Positions 1-9,708 of a DNA stretch of 36,625 nucleotides are shown one piece after another; position 1 is the stretch's first letter; each line of letters opens with the position of its first letter. The stretch is from an uncultured Lutibacter sp. (GTDB taxonomy: Bacteria; Bacteroidota; Bacteroidia; Flavobacteriales; Flavobacteriaceae). The stretch covers positions 1 to 36,625 of the forward strand of contig NZ_CALAEQ010000005.1 in NCBI RefSeq assembly GCF_937891065.1, in the 5' to 3' direction. The notes below the pieces were generated by a model, which saw only the letters and a list, made by a program, of their open reading frames with translations, was not told the DNA's origin and ran no database searches. The position numbers and the translations under genes were made by a program.

Positions 1-381
1 TAAAATACTTAAATAATAGCTTCAAAATGTCTCTTCTGTTATAAAATAAACTGTATAATTTTTACAATTTTTTGTGAAACACAAGATTAAAACACATCAC
101 TTTTACTATAATTTAAATCAAAATTTATCATTTATTTCAAATAAACGGTAAGTTTTTATAAACAAATGGTAAATTGGTGTAATTTTAAAATGCGTTTATA
201 TTGAATAAACAGTACGATTTAACAACAAATGGTACGTTTTTGTAAACAAATGGTAAATAAGTTGTTTTTTTGAGTGTTTTATCGTTTTATATGCGTAAAT
301 TTACTTTAGTATTAAAAAAGACAATTCAATCTTAAATAAAAATAATTTTTTTTCTAACTAACATCTTACAACTTTAATGTT
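1..381. other. AT-rich leader without a gene, carrying phased repeats
   Basis: This 381-bp stretch before the first T9SS gene has no credible ORF. Its main content is a set of degenerate repeats of the form AAAYGGTA or AAACNGTA (44-55 and 139-257), entered separately. The last 100 bp is a plain A/T-rich leader. I could not find a clear TAnnTTTG -7 element close to the ATG at 382. Confidence 0.5.
44..258. repeat. Degenerate AAACAAATGGTA repeats, about 21-bp phased
   Basis: Copies of a 10-12 bp motif lie in one orientation: AATAAACTGTA (45-55), ATAAACGGTA (141-150), AAACAAATGGTA (160-171), ATAAACAGTA (205-214), ACAACAAATGGTA (222-234) and AAACAAATGGTA (244-255). The terminal GTA falls at intervals of 21, 43, 20 and 21 bp within 141-255, about two helical turns per copy. 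The copies ending at 171 and 255 share the longer core TAAACAAATGGTAAAT, preceded by a T-run. Seen directly: the repeats and spacing. Inferred: a multi-site operator for a regulator binding one DNA face upstream of the T9SS genes. No regulator can be assigned. Confidence 0.55.
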
Positions 382-1308
382 ATGAAAAAATCACTTACTT
401 TACTCGTGTTAATTTGTTGTTTTTCGGCAACAACCTATTCTTTAAATCATAATTTAGATTTAAACTTGATAGAATATTCAAAAATTACCTACTTAGGCAA
501 TAACGAATTTGATAAAACTTCAGATTCAGATGATTTAAGACCAAAATATAGAATTGGGTTTAATGCACCACAAATAGATCATCGTCAACTATTATTAACT
601 ATTGACCGAAATACAACTGATGGTGTTGATTGGGGATACGACGCACAATTATATCAATTATTAAATGATGATATGTTTTGGGTAATTGACAGTAAAAAAT
701 ATGTGATTCAAGCAACAGATAGTATTTTTAATGGTAAAGAAATACCATTAGGAATTACTACAACCCAAGGAGGTTTAATTACCATTGGGATTGATGCACT
801 TGAAAACCCTATTGAAGGGGTTAAAGTGTACTTAAAAGATAAGGAGCTAAATTTAATTTATAATATTGAAGAAGCTGATTACCAAATAACATTGCCTGCA
901 GGAGAATATCTTAATAGATACGTTATTACTTTTGTAAGCGCCGAAACTATTTTAAATGACGATGTTATAGTTGTGGATGTAGATGCTGCAGATAATGATG
1001 AAAGTAACAATTCTCCATTTGATTTTAATTTAATGAATAACAACTCAAATAATGCATCAATAAAAGATCAAGTTTTAATGTATGTTGCAAATGGTAGCAA
1101 TACATTAAATATTAAAAATAATCAATTAGTAAAAATTAATAACCTTGTTTTATACAATAGATTGGGGCAAGTAGCTCAAATGTGGGATCGTAATTTAAAC
1201 TTAGAAAAAGTAAGCCTTTTACTAAATGTAAAAGAAGGAATATACATTATACAAGCAACTACAGAAATAGGGAATATTTCAAAGAGAATAGTAATAAGAA
1301 ACATATAG
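382..1308 (+). CDS. Small T9SS type A sorting-domain protein, paralogous to the tail of the next gene
   Basis: A 308-residue exported protein. Residues 1-20 form a signal peptide (MKK then a hydrophobic stretch). Residues about 51-190 match residues about 1633-1770 of the 1858-residue protein downstream: both have the pattern DLR-K-RIGF-AP-I-HRQLLLTID, then VDWGYD, KKYVIQAT, KEIPLGI and AGEY. Residues about 235-308 are a T9SS type A C-terminal sorting domain (NRLGQ, then GIYIIQ) ending in KRIVIRNI instead of the usual KKIIIE-like tail. It has no catalytic motif. The ATG at 382 fits the signal peptide. It is probably secreted or surface-attached through the T9SS. Function is unknown; it could be a shortened relic of a larger adhesin or a partner of its neighbour. 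Confidence 0.85.
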   Translation: MKKSLTLLVLICCFSATTYSLNHNLDLNLIEYSKITYLGNNEFDKTSDSDDLRPKYRIGFNAPQIDHRQLLLTIDRNTTDGVDWGYDAQLYQLLNDDMFWVIDSKKYVIQATDSIFNGKEIPLGITTTQGGLITIGIDALENPIEGVKVYLKDKELNLIYNIEEADYQITLPAGEYLNRYVITFVSAETILNDDVIVVDVDAADNDESNNSPFDFNLMNNNSNNASIKDQVLMYVANGSNTLNIKNNQLVKINNLVLYNRLGQVAQMWDRNLNLEKVSLLLNVKEGIYIIQATTEIGNISKRIVIRNI

Positions 1309-1321
1309 TTAAGTTATTCAT

Positions 1322-1346
1322 ATAAAATACATTGCATTTTATTCTT
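1322..1346 (+). terminator. Possible terminator hairpin after the small T9SS gene
   Basis: ATAAAAT (1322-1328) and ATTTTAT (1336-1342) form a 7-bp A/T stem with a 7-nt loop, 13 bases after the stop codon at 1306-1308, followed by a short T-containing run. The stem has no G-C pairs, so this is weak. Confidence 0.25.
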
Positions 1347-1369
1347 TATAAACGACTTTTTGTCTATTA

Positions 1370-1420
1370 GGTATTACAATATTAGCAAAACATAAAATGT
1401 TTTACTAATATTGCAATACC
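1370..1420. repeat. Long near-perfect inverted repeat (24-bp arms, 3-nt loop)
   Basis: The arms 1370-1393 and 1397-1420 are complementary at 22 of 24 positions around the loop AAA. They start GGTATT and end AATACC, with internal CAATATTAG/CTAATATTG and AAAACAT/ATGTTTT. The two mismatches are at 1376/1414 and 1386/1404. The repeat ends 18 bp before the ATG at 1439, so in RNA it would form a large hairpin just upstream of the giant T9SS gene. No T-tract follows on either strand, so a simple terminator does not fit well. Confidence 0.7.
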
Positions 1421-1438
1421 CTTATAAACTAATGATGT

Positions 1439-4400
1439 ATGTATTTTAAGCCCCAAACCTCAAGAATAATACTTTTTTGTGCATTATTTTTTGCGACTTT
1501 CACTACTTTTTCACAAACACCAATTTTATCTGAAAATTTTAATTCTCAACCAGGAATTTGGAATTCAGGAGGATTGGGATATGTTAGTAATGGAAATACA
1601 ATTGAAGGATCCCATTCTTTAAGAATAATTAATGGGGAAACAGCAACATCTCCTGTATTTAATACAAATTTATATTCATCATTAACTCTTTCTTTTAGTT
1701 TTAGGCCTCAGCAAATGGAAGATGGAGATGAAATAATGGTTGAATTTTATGATGGAACTACTTGGATAGTTTTAGCTTCATACATTATTGATGGTGCAAC
1801 TTACTCAAATGGGAATAATTATTTATTAAATACAACAACTATAAATAATCCACCAACTTCTTTCCCTGTAAATGCTCAACTAAGATTTACAACAGTTAGT
1901 CACTCTGGAAATTCATCGGATAGATTTTTTATTGATAGTATTCTTGTAGAAGGTTTTGTTACAGGTCCAGAAATAAATATTCAAGGAGGTTCGCCACTAA
2001 TTGATATTTTGGATGGTAATACGGCTATATCAACAACTGATGATACAGATTTTGGAAGTATAGATGTTGCTTCAGGAAACAATGCAAATGTATTTACTAT
2101 TGAAAATAATGGTACTTCAGATTTAACAATAACATCAGTTACAGGAGGTACAGCAGATTTTGTAATTACAGGAACTACTTCAGGTACAATTACTGCAGGA
2201 AACTCAATTACTTTTACAGTAACTTTTGATCCAACTACTGTAGGAACAAAAACAACTACTATTTCAATTGCAAATAATGATACAACAGGAGGAGAGAACC
2301 CTTATACATTTAATGTTGAAGGTGTTGGAACAACAACTACCAATTCCGAGGTTATTGTTTCTGTAAATTGGCCAAATTGGTCATCAGAAAATACAGTTGA
2401 AATTTATTCTCCTTCAGGATCATTGATAAGTACAATTATAGATACATCAGGAAGTGGAGATAGCTCTTATTCAACAACTGTTAATTTAGGTTGTTTGGAA
2501 GATTTAAATAATTATTACTTTATAATGTATGATACTTATGGAGATGGTTGGAATGGAGCTGACAATATTACAATTTCATCATCAGGTGTAAATGTTATAA
2601 ATAATGATGATGCTTTTTATGGAGGGGCAACTATATCAGGAAGAACAGTTAGTTTTAATGTTTCGGGTGGTATTTGTGGGGCTGAAATTAACGTTTTAGG
2701 AAATGGAACTTCTATTACGGATGGTGAAACTTTAACTTCATCGGGTGATTATACTAATTTTGGAGATATAGATACAGGTACTTCATTTACACGTACTTTT
2801 ACTATTGAAAATACTGGAGCATCAGATTTAACAATTGGAGGAACGGTAACTTTAACAACTAATACTTTATTTAAAGTAACAACGCAACCATCGGCTACAG
2901 TATTAACAACAGGGACTTCCACTACATTTGTAATTACTTTTTCACCAGTGGCTTTAGGAACATTTACTGATGTTGTAACCATTACTAATGATGATTCAAA
3001 TGAAGACCCATATACTTTTACAATTTCTGGAAACGGAGCGGTTCCTCTTACAGAAGGTCCTGGAGGGGTAACTAGTAAATTGGCATTATGGTTAAAATCT
3101 ACAGATGGTTTAGGTAATAGTGATGGAACGGGTGTTTCGCTTTGGCAAACACAGGCTAGAGGTTCTAATGCAACAGTTAATAGTGCAGGGCAAGAACCTA
3201 CTTTTTATGATAACACAACTAATAATGTTAATTTTAACCCTGTAATATCATTTAATAATGATAGAACAAATGCCCCTGAGGAATACAATTATGCCTACAC
3301 TCCACAAGAATATTTAGAAGGAACTTCAGGTTTTTACTCTCAAGAAATTTTTATTGTTGCAATTCCTGATGATGTGATAAATAATACATATGCAAGTATG
3401 GATTTATTTTGTGGTGACTCTCCATTAGTAGTTTCCAGTGAGGATGATGGTACCGGAATTGGTTATGGAAGTTATACTCAAAGATTTGATACAGAGTCAA
3501 TAACGTATGCGATTGGAACGACCAGCAACACCTCAAATCCTGCAAATGATAGAGGTTATGGTATTGCTGATACAAATGCTTCCTCTTCATATAGTGGAAT
3601 AGCCATATTAAATGTTAGGGATAATACTAGTGCGCCAATTGATGGTTCGGAACTTTATTATAACGGAAAAAATATAGAAAGTGAAGAAGTTGGAGTACCA
3701 CAATTTATAAATATAGAAGATACTCGTTTTTGGATTGGAAGAAGTCAAGGATATAGAGCAAGTTTTGAAGGTAGAGTAGCCGAAGTTATTACCTATTCAA
3801 CTCGTAAAAATGATACAAGTGAACGTAATAAAATAGAAAGTTATTTAGCAATAAAATATGGTATTACTTTGGCAGATGCTGGTGTAGGAACTACAAAAAA
3901 CTACGTTAATTCTGATGGTACCGTAATTTGGAATTACACTGCAAATGCAGGTTTTAATTATGATATTGCAGGTATTGGAAGAGATGACGCTTCAGAATTA
4001 AATCAAAAACAGTCTAAAAGTATAAACTCAACAAGCGTTGTAACTATAGGCCATGGAGATATTGCAACAACAAATTCTGCAAATTCAAATAATTTTTCAA
4101 CCAACAAAGATTATTTGGTTTGGGGACATAACAATGCAGCATTATCAGGATCAGACGTGCTTTCTGTAAATTTAGGTGCTTCAACTACTTCTGTAACTAC
4201 ATTATTTGATAGACGTTGGAAAATTGTTGAAAGCAGACCAACAGCATCAAATGATATTTTAGATGTAAAAGTATCAATCCCAAATACTTTTTTACCGGCA
4301 ATATCAAGTACTGAAGAATATGCGCTGGTAGTTTCTTCTACTCCTGTTTTTGGTTCAAATGATATTGTAGATATTATTCCATTAAAGGCAAATGGTTCTA

Positions 4401-7015
4401 ACTATGAAACGTGGTACGATTTTGATAATACAAGATTTTTCACTTTTGGCGTTGCTTCAAAAATTACGGGAAAATTTAATGTTGAATTCACTACTGGAGA
4501 TTTTTTAGTGGGAGAAAATGCAGTTCATTTAAATTCGAATTTTACGGTTTCAGCTTGGGTTAGAAATTTGGGAGCTGGAGGAACTTATGTTTCAAAAGGA
4601 TTAGCCTATGATTTTAAATTAAAAGGATCAGGAAATGTTGAAGTTTATACAAACAATACGTTAAGAGCAACTTCGGTTGAAATAATTAAAGATGCTAAAT
4701 GGCATCATGTTGCAGTAACAAATAATGGAAGTAATTTGCTAATTTATATTGATGGTGTTTTGGATACTACTGCTAGTTCAGTTGCTCCGGCAAATACAAC
4801 AGATAGATTTGCAATAGGAGTTGTTTATATTGATAAAAATAATATTACAACACCATTTAATGGAGATATTGATGAAATTAGAATTTGGGACAGTGCATTA
4901 GCACAAAACCAAATTCAATATATAATGAATCAAGAAATTGTAGATGTTTCTACTAATGTGAATGGTGAAATTTTACCACAAACAACTACATTAAATACAG
5001 TGAGTTCAATTCCTTGGAATAATGTTCAGACGTATCATAATATAAATAGTTTTTATGGTACTACGGTTGAAGATGGTTCAAACAATAACAATTGGGTACG
5101 TATAAAATATTTGACAATAGGAAAAGATATTATAGATAATCAATCTGCGCCATTACCATATGTTTCAACAGCAAGTTCTAACTGGGATTTAACTTCAACT
5201 TGGGCTAACAGTTCAGAAATTGTAATTCCTAACTCTTTAGGTATTGATGGTATTACTAGTATAGATTGGAATATTGTTGAAACCAACAACAATGTTAATA
5301 CAACAAGAGGTGTGAAGGTTTTAGGTCTAAAGGTGAACAGTAATGAATTTTCTATAAATTCAGATAATAGTTTAGAAATTTCCCATTATTTACGCTTAGA
5401 TGGGGTATTAGATTTAGATGGAGAATCACAATTAATACAGACAATAGATAGTGATTTTGATGCAGCGAGTACAGGTTATTTAGAACGTGATCAGCAAGGT
5501 GAATTTAACCGATATAGATATAATTACTGGTCTTCACCTGTACTAAGACAAGGAGCAGGAAACGCATCAAGTACAGTAGATGGTAACCCAATTGCAGGAA
5601 CATCTTTTTCAATAGCTGATGTATTAAGAGATGGAACTATTCCTAATTCACCGGCAGCATTGAATTATACGGGTGGTTATGATGGTTCAATAAGTCCACT
5701 TACTTTAAGTACCTATTGGATGTATAAATATGCAAATCATCCAGAAGGAACTTATAGCGCTTGGGAGCATATTGGAAATACAGGAGCGTTATATGCAGGA
5801 GAAGGATTTATAATGAAAGGGGCAGGAGATCCTGATATTCCTGAAACTGCGCAGCAAAATTATGTGTTTGAAGGGAAACCTAATAATGGTACTATTACAT
5901 TAACGGTTGCCCCTACGTATAGTTATTTAGTGGGAAATCCGTATCCTTCGGCATTAGATGCAAATCAATTTTTAATAGATAATAGCCCATTACCAGGTGG
6001 AAGAAATTCAATAAGAGGAGAAATTTATTTTTGGGAACATTATGGAGGAGATAGTCATAATTTAAGAGATTATCAAGGAGGTTATGCCACATATAATTTT
6101 TCAGGAGCAGTTCAAGGGGCATCACCACAGTCAGATGTAAATCAAACAGCACCAGTTTCGCCAAAAATACCAGGTCAATATATAGCAGTTGGTCAAAGTT
6201 TTTATGTAGTAGGAGAACCAGGAGGAATTATTGAATTTAACAATGGACAACGTACTTTTGAAAAAGAAGCTACAGGAGTTTCTGTATTTATGAAAAGTAG
6301 TAGTGCAAAATCGAAAATAGTAACCGCTAATAAAACTGATTTAAGATCTAAATTTAGAATAGGTTTTGAAGCACCTAAAATTAACCATCGTCAATTACTA
6401 TTAACTATTGATGAAAAAGCATCTGACAATGTAGATTGGGGATATGATTCAGAAATCTATAATATTGTGAATGATGATATGTATTGGATACTTGACGCTA
6501 AGAAATATGTGATACAAGCAACCAATGCAATTAGTTTAGATAAAGAAATTCCATTGGGAATAGAAACTAAAGAAGGTGGTACTATTCGTATTATGATTGA
6601 TGCGCTGGAAAATATTGATGAAAACACTAAAATTTATATAAAAGATAAGCTAACAGGTGAAACCTATGATATTACCAACCAGGTTTTTGAAATTAATTTA
6701 GAAGCGGGAGAATATCAAGAAAGATTTGTACTCGCATTTCAACCACGTATTAAAACTTTTGAGGAAGTTACTTTAATTGAAGGAGTTCATGTTTTTATGA
6801 ATAATACCATTTCAGAATTACAATTAAATAGAATTGTAGATACAGAAATACAAGGTGTTACCTTATTTAATTATTTAGGCCAACAAGTAAAAACCTGGAG
6901 CATAAACACTGATGAACGATTTATTTCATTGCCACTACAAATTGCTACGGGAGTTTATATTGTACGAGTAAATACTACTGCAGGTGTAATTACAAAAAAA
7001 ATGATTATTGAGTAA
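1439..7015 (+). CDS. Giant multidomain T9SS-secreted adhesin-like protein (choice-of-anchor D, LamG)
   Basis: An 1858-residue exported protein with a signal peptide over residues 1-26 (ending TFSQ). After a jelly-roll-like region (27-172) come two choice-of-anchor D/Ig-like domains (about 176-298 and 415-534; both have FGSID/FGDID, then TIEN-GTSDLTI-like strands). They flank a segment with the calcium-loop-like motif YDTYGDGWNG. From about 550 an LWLKSTDG module runs to ESYLAIKYGITL (about 800) and on to about 1000. A LamG/concanavalin-like domain follows (about 1012-1167; WHHVAVT, IDGV, GDIDEIRIWD). The Bacteroidota surface-protein tail then ends in a T9SS type A sorting domain (about 1785-1858; GVYIVRV, KKMIIE). 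No enzyme active site was seen. It probably acts in adhesion or carbohydrate binding at the cell surface. The M14 gene follows after 25 bp, suggesting co-transcription. The ATG at 1439 is the only start giving a signal peptide. Confidence 0.9.
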   Translation: MYFKPQTSRIILFCALFFATFTTFSQTPILSENFNSQPGIWNSGGLGYVSNGNTIEGSHSLRIINGETATSPVFNTNLYSSLTLSFSFRPQQMEDGDEIMVEFYDGTTWIVLASYIIDGATYSNGNNYLLNTTTINNPPTSFPVNAQLRFTTVSHSGNSSDRFFIDSILVEGFVTGPEINIQGGSPLIDILDGNTAISTTDDTDFGSIDVASGNNANVFTIENNGTSDLTITSVTGGTADFVITGTTSGTITAGNSITFTVTFDPTTVGTKTTTISIANNDTTGGENPYTFNVEGVGTTTTNSEVIVSVNWPNWSSENTVEIYSPSGSLISTIIDTSGSGDSSYSTTVNLGCLEDLNNYYFIMYDTYGDGWNGADNITISSSGVNVINNDDAFYGGATISGRTVSFNVSGGICGAEINVLGNGTSITDGETLTSSGDYTNFGDIDTGTSFTRTFTIENTGASDLTIGGTVTLTTNTLFKVTTQPSATVLTTGTSTTFVITFSPVALGTFTDVVTITNDDSNEDPYTFTISGNGAVPLTEGPGGVTSKLALWLKSTDGLGNSDGTGVSLWQTQARGSNATVNSAGQEPTFYDNTTNNVNFNPVISFNNDRTNAPEEYNYAYTPQEYLEGTSGFYSQEIFIVAIPDDVINNTYASMDLFCGDSPLVVSSEDDGTGIGYGSYTQRFDTESITYAIGTTSNTSNPANDRGYGIADTNASSSYSGIAILNVRDNTSAPIDGSELYYNGKNIESEEVGVPQFINIEDTRFWIGRSQGYRASFEGRVAEVITYSTRKNDTSERNKIESYLAIKYGITLADAGVGTTKNYVNSDGTVIWNYTANAGFNYDIAGIGRDDASELNQKQSKSINSTSVVTIGHGDIATTNSANSNNFSTNKDYLVWGHNNAALSGSDVLSVNLGASTTSVTTLFDRRWKIVESRPTASNDILDVKVSIPNTFLPAISSTEEYALVVSSTPVFGSNDIVDIIPLKANGSNYETWYDFDNTRFFTFGVASKITGKFNVEFTTGDFLVGENAVHLNSNFTVSAWVRNLGAGGTYVSKGLAYDFKLKGSGNVEVYTNNTLRATSVEIIKDAKWHHVAVTNNGSNLLIYIDGVLDTTASSVAPANTTDRFAIGVVYIDKNNITTPFNGDIDEIRIWDSALAQNQIQYIMNQEIVDVSTNVNGEILPQTTTLNTVSSIPWNNVQTYHNINSFYGTTVEDGSNNNNWVRIKYLTIGKDIIDNQSAPLPYVSTASSNWDLTSTWANSSEIVIPNSLGIDGITSIDWNIVETNNNVNTTRGVKVLGLKVNSNEFSINSDNSLEISHYLRLDGVLDLDGESQLIQTIDSDFDAASTGYLERDQQGEFNRYRYNYWSSPVLRQGAGNASSTVDGNPIAGTSFSIADVLRDGTIPNSPAALNYTGGYDGSISPLTLSTYWMYKYANHPEGTYSAWEHIGNTGALYAGEGFIMKGAGDPDIPETAQQNYVFEGKPNNGTITLTVAPTYSYLVGNPYPSALDANQFLIDNSPLPGGRNSIRGEIYFWEHYGGDSHNLRDYQGGYATYNFSGAVQGASPQSDVNQTAPVSPKIPGQYIAVGQSFYVVGEPGGIIEFNNGQRTFEKEATGVSVFMKSSSAKSKIVTANKTDLRSKFRIGFEAPKINHRQLLLTIDEKASDNVDWGYDSEIYNIVNDDMYWILDAKKYVIQATNAISLDKEIPLGIETKEGGTIRIMIDALENIDENTKIYIKDKLTGETYDITNQVFEINLEAGEYQERFVLAFQPRIKTFEEVTLIEGVHVFMNNTISELQLNRIVDTEIQGVTLFNYLGQQVKTWSINTDERFISLPLQIATGVYIVRVNTTAGVITKKMIIE

Positions 7016-7040
7016 TAATTAACTTAAAAAATAACCCCTA

Positions 7041-9593
7041 ATGAAAACAAAACTACTATTAATTTTAATATTGTTTAGTGCAAATTTTATAAGTGCTCAA
7101 AACCATAAAGAATTAGCAGACAAATATTTAAAAGAAAGAGGTGAACTAGTATTTTCTTTTACAGCAAATACTATTGATGAAATTCAACAATTAGCAAATA
7201 TTGTTTCATTTGACCATGGTCAAAATAGAAATTCCCCATTTACAATTAAAGCAATTGCAAATAAAGATGATTTTGAAATTTTTCTTAAATTTAATTTGCC
7301 ATTTACTATTGATAAAGCTTTAAATGAGCCAAAAAATGTTGAAATGTTCAACCCTAAAATTCACAAAAAACAGAGTGTTGACGCTAAAAACGCAGATTAT
7401 ACCTTATCCTTTCCGTTAGTTGTGTACCCAACCTATGCGCAATATGTACAACAAATGACGGATTTTGTAGCTGCCAATAATACGATAGCTAGATTGGTAA
7501 CTATTGGAACTACCTCAGGTTCCGGAAGTTCTGGTTATTCAGGAGGTGCACATAAATTATTGTCTATAGTGCTTTCAGATAATGTGAATGTAAGAGAGAA
7601 AGAACCAAGAGTTATGTTTACATCTTCAATTCATGGAGATGAAATTGCTGGATACCCTAGTATGTTGAATTTAATTGATCATTTCATTACAGCCTACAAT
7701 AACACAGGAGATTCTGATCATACCAGAGTTAAAAATTTGTTAGATAATTCAGAAGTATGGATTAACCCATTAGCAAATCCAGATGGAACTTATAGAACAT
7801 CTAATACAAGTGTTAGTTCTGCAATAAGAGGAAATGCATATGGCGTTGATATGAATAGAAATTACCCTGTACCAGACGGAACTTTACATCCGGATGGAAA
7901 AGCGTATCAATATGAGACTACTAAATTTATGGAATTGGCAGAATCAACACATTTTGTGATTGCTGGAAATTTTCACGGAGGTGAAGAGGTTGTCAATTAT
8001 CCTTGGGATTACACCTATGATAGACATGCAGATGATACTTGGATGCAATTGGTTAGTACAGATTATGCTGCTAATACACATACTAGTTCAGGATCAGTTT
8101 CTTATATGACCTATGATAATACATTTAATTCTTATTTAGGTATTACACATGGTGCAGACTGGTACATTATTAATGGTGGCCGACAAGATTATATGAATTA
8201 TGAAAGGCATACAAAAGAAATTACATTTGAAATATCAAATACTAAATTACCACCAGCAAGCCCATCAGGATCTTATGATATTTTGGATTTATGGAACTAT
8301 AATAAGGAAGCATTTATTGAATATTTAATTCAAGGCACGTATGGTTTTCAGGGTGTTGTAAAAGATGTAAATACGAGTCTACCTATTAAGGCCAAAATTA
8401 GTATTCTTAATCATGACACTAATGGCTCATGGGTAGAAACTGAATTACCTTTGGGAGATTATTATAGACCAATTAAAGCAGGCACCTATGATATTATGTA
8501 TGAAGCGGATTGTTATATGCCATATATTTTAAGAAACCAAACAATTACGGATTCTCAAACAATTGTTTTGCCAGATGTTTCATTAACACCCTTATCAACG
8601 GTATCATCGCCGTCAAACTTAACGGCATATTCATTAAAAACGACATCCGCAACAATATCTTGGGATAATATTAAAAACGCCAGTCTATACAATATTAGAT
8701 ATAGAAAAGTTGGAGCATCCTCATGGACAACTACAACAACAACTACAAATTTAAAAAGTTTAACTGGATTAACAGCAACATCAACGTATGAGTTTCAAGT
8801 GACAGCTACTTGCAGTGGAACAACAACAAGTTGGAGTGCTATTGAGACGTTTAATACTATAACAACCAACTATTGCACATCTCAAGGATCTATTTCCGAT
8901 GATGAATATATTGGTCTCGTAAAAATTGGCGATATTGATATGGTTAGTTCTGCAACTGGGTATTCAGATTTAACAAATTTAGCATTAAATGTAGATAAGG
9001 GTGAAATTGTAAATACATCAATCATGCCAATTTGGGCAAATACTACTGGAACAAAATATAATGAGGCATATAGTATTTGGATAGACTATAATCAAGATGG
9101 AGATTTTAATGATTCGGGTGAACAAGTTTGGTCAAAAACATCTTCAAAAGACAGACCAGTAATAGGAAGTTTTACTATTCCAACATCTGCTGTTTATGGT
9201 TTAACACGTATGAGAGTTTCTTTAAAATACTATAGTAGTCCTAACCAAAGTCCTCCAAACTCTTGTGATTCTTTTACTTATGGTGAGGTAGAGGACTATA
9301 CCGTGAATATTGTAGATAAAACCCTTGGCATTGACGATGAAATTTTAAGCACTTTTAACTTGTATCCAAATCCTGTTAAAAATGGTGAACTAAAACTTCA
9401 AATGCCAAGAGAAATTACAGATTATAATATTAGAATTTCTAATGTACTTGGGCAAAAAGTATATGAAAATAAGGTAAATTCAAATTATAGTAATACACAT
9501 ACGGTAAATACCTCAGCTATAAAATCGGGTATATACTTTGTAACAGTAAGTACCAATTTAGGGAAAGCCACAAAAAAGATAATTATTGAATAA
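7041..9593 (+). CDS. Secreted M14 zinc carboxypeptidase with FN3, GEVED and T9SS sorting domains
   Basis: An 850-residue T9SS-exported metallopeptidase that should remove C-terminal residues from peptides outside the cell. The signal peptide is 1-19 (ending ISA). The M14 catalytic domain spans about 125-430: zinc ligands H198 and E201 (IHGDE), third ligand H312 (NFHGGE), substrate-binding MNRNYP (271-276) and the catalytic glutamate E397 (EITFEIS). A carboxypeptidase-regulatory-like beta domain follows (about 434-515; GFQGVVKD), then fibronectin type III (about 524-610), a GEVED domain (about 613-757, ending YGEVEDYTV) and a type A sorting domain (about 770-850; LYPNPV, ending KKIIIE). All catalytic residues are present, so it should be active. 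It is 25 bp downstream of the giant adhesin gene and followed by a strong terminator. Confidence 0.93.
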   Translation: MKTKLLLILILFSANFISAQNHKELADKYLKERGELVFSFTANTIDEIQQLANIVSFDHGQNRNSPFTIKAIANKDDFEIFLKFNLPFTIDKALNEPKNVEMFNPKIHKKQSVDAKNADYTLSFPLVVYPTYAQYVQQMTDFVAANNTIARLVTIGTTSGSGSSGYSGGAHKLLSIVLSDNVNVREKEPRVMFTSSIHGDEIAGYPSMLNLIDHFITAYNNTGDSDHTRVKNLLDNSEVWINPLANPDGTYRTSNTSVSSAIRGNAYGVDMNRNYPVPDGTLHPDGKAYQYETTKFMELAESTHFVIAGNFHGGEEVVNYPWDYTYDRHADDTWMQLVSTDYAANTHTSSGSVSYMTYDNTFNSYLGITHGADWYIINGGRQDYMNYERHTKEITFEISNTKLPPASPSGSYDILDLWNYNKEAFIEYLIQGTYGFQGVVKDVNTSLPIKAKISILNHDTNGSWVETELPLGDYYRPIKAGTYDIMYEADCYMPYILRNQTITDSQTIVLPDVSLTPLSTVSSPSNLTAYSLKTTSATISWDNIKNASLYNIRYRKVGASSWTTTTTTTNLKSLTGLTATSTYEFQVTATCSGTTTSWSAIETFNTITTNYCTSQGSISDDEYIGLVKIGDIDMVSSATGYSDLTNLALNVDKGEIVNTSIMPIWANTTGTKYNEAYSIWIDYNQDGDFNDSGEQVWSKTSSKDRPVIGSFTIPTSAVYGLTRMRVSLKYYSSPNQSPPNSCDSFTYGEVEDYTVNIVDKTLGIDDEILSTFNLYPNPVKNGELKLQMPREITDYNIRISNVLGQKVYENKVNSNYSNTHTVNTSAIKSGIYFVTVSTNLGKATKKIIIE

Positions 9594-9614
9594 TAAGTAA
9601 ACAACCTATAGACT

Positions 9615-9646
9615 AAAAGAGACTTCAAATATGAAGTCTCTTTTTT
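9615..9646 (+). terminator. Rho-independent terminator after the M14 peptidase gene
   Basis: A 13-bp perfect stem, AAAAGAGACTTCA (9615-9627) with TGAAGTCTCTTTT (9632-9644), has a 4-nt AATA loop and runs into a T-tract (9641-9646). It lies 21 bp after the stop codon and is the textbook end of the T9SS transcript. Confidence 0.85.
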
Positions 9647-9708
9647 ATGCTCTTATTAAATGGCTAAAACTTCTTATTAGTTTACTCAAACTGCTTAGCA
9701 GGTGAAAG

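Noticed and set aside
2749-3590. Minus-strand ORFs of 77 and 79 codons inside the giant T9SS gene
   Set aside because: They are antisense shadows of a long plus-strand gene with clear domains; their translations lack any family motif.
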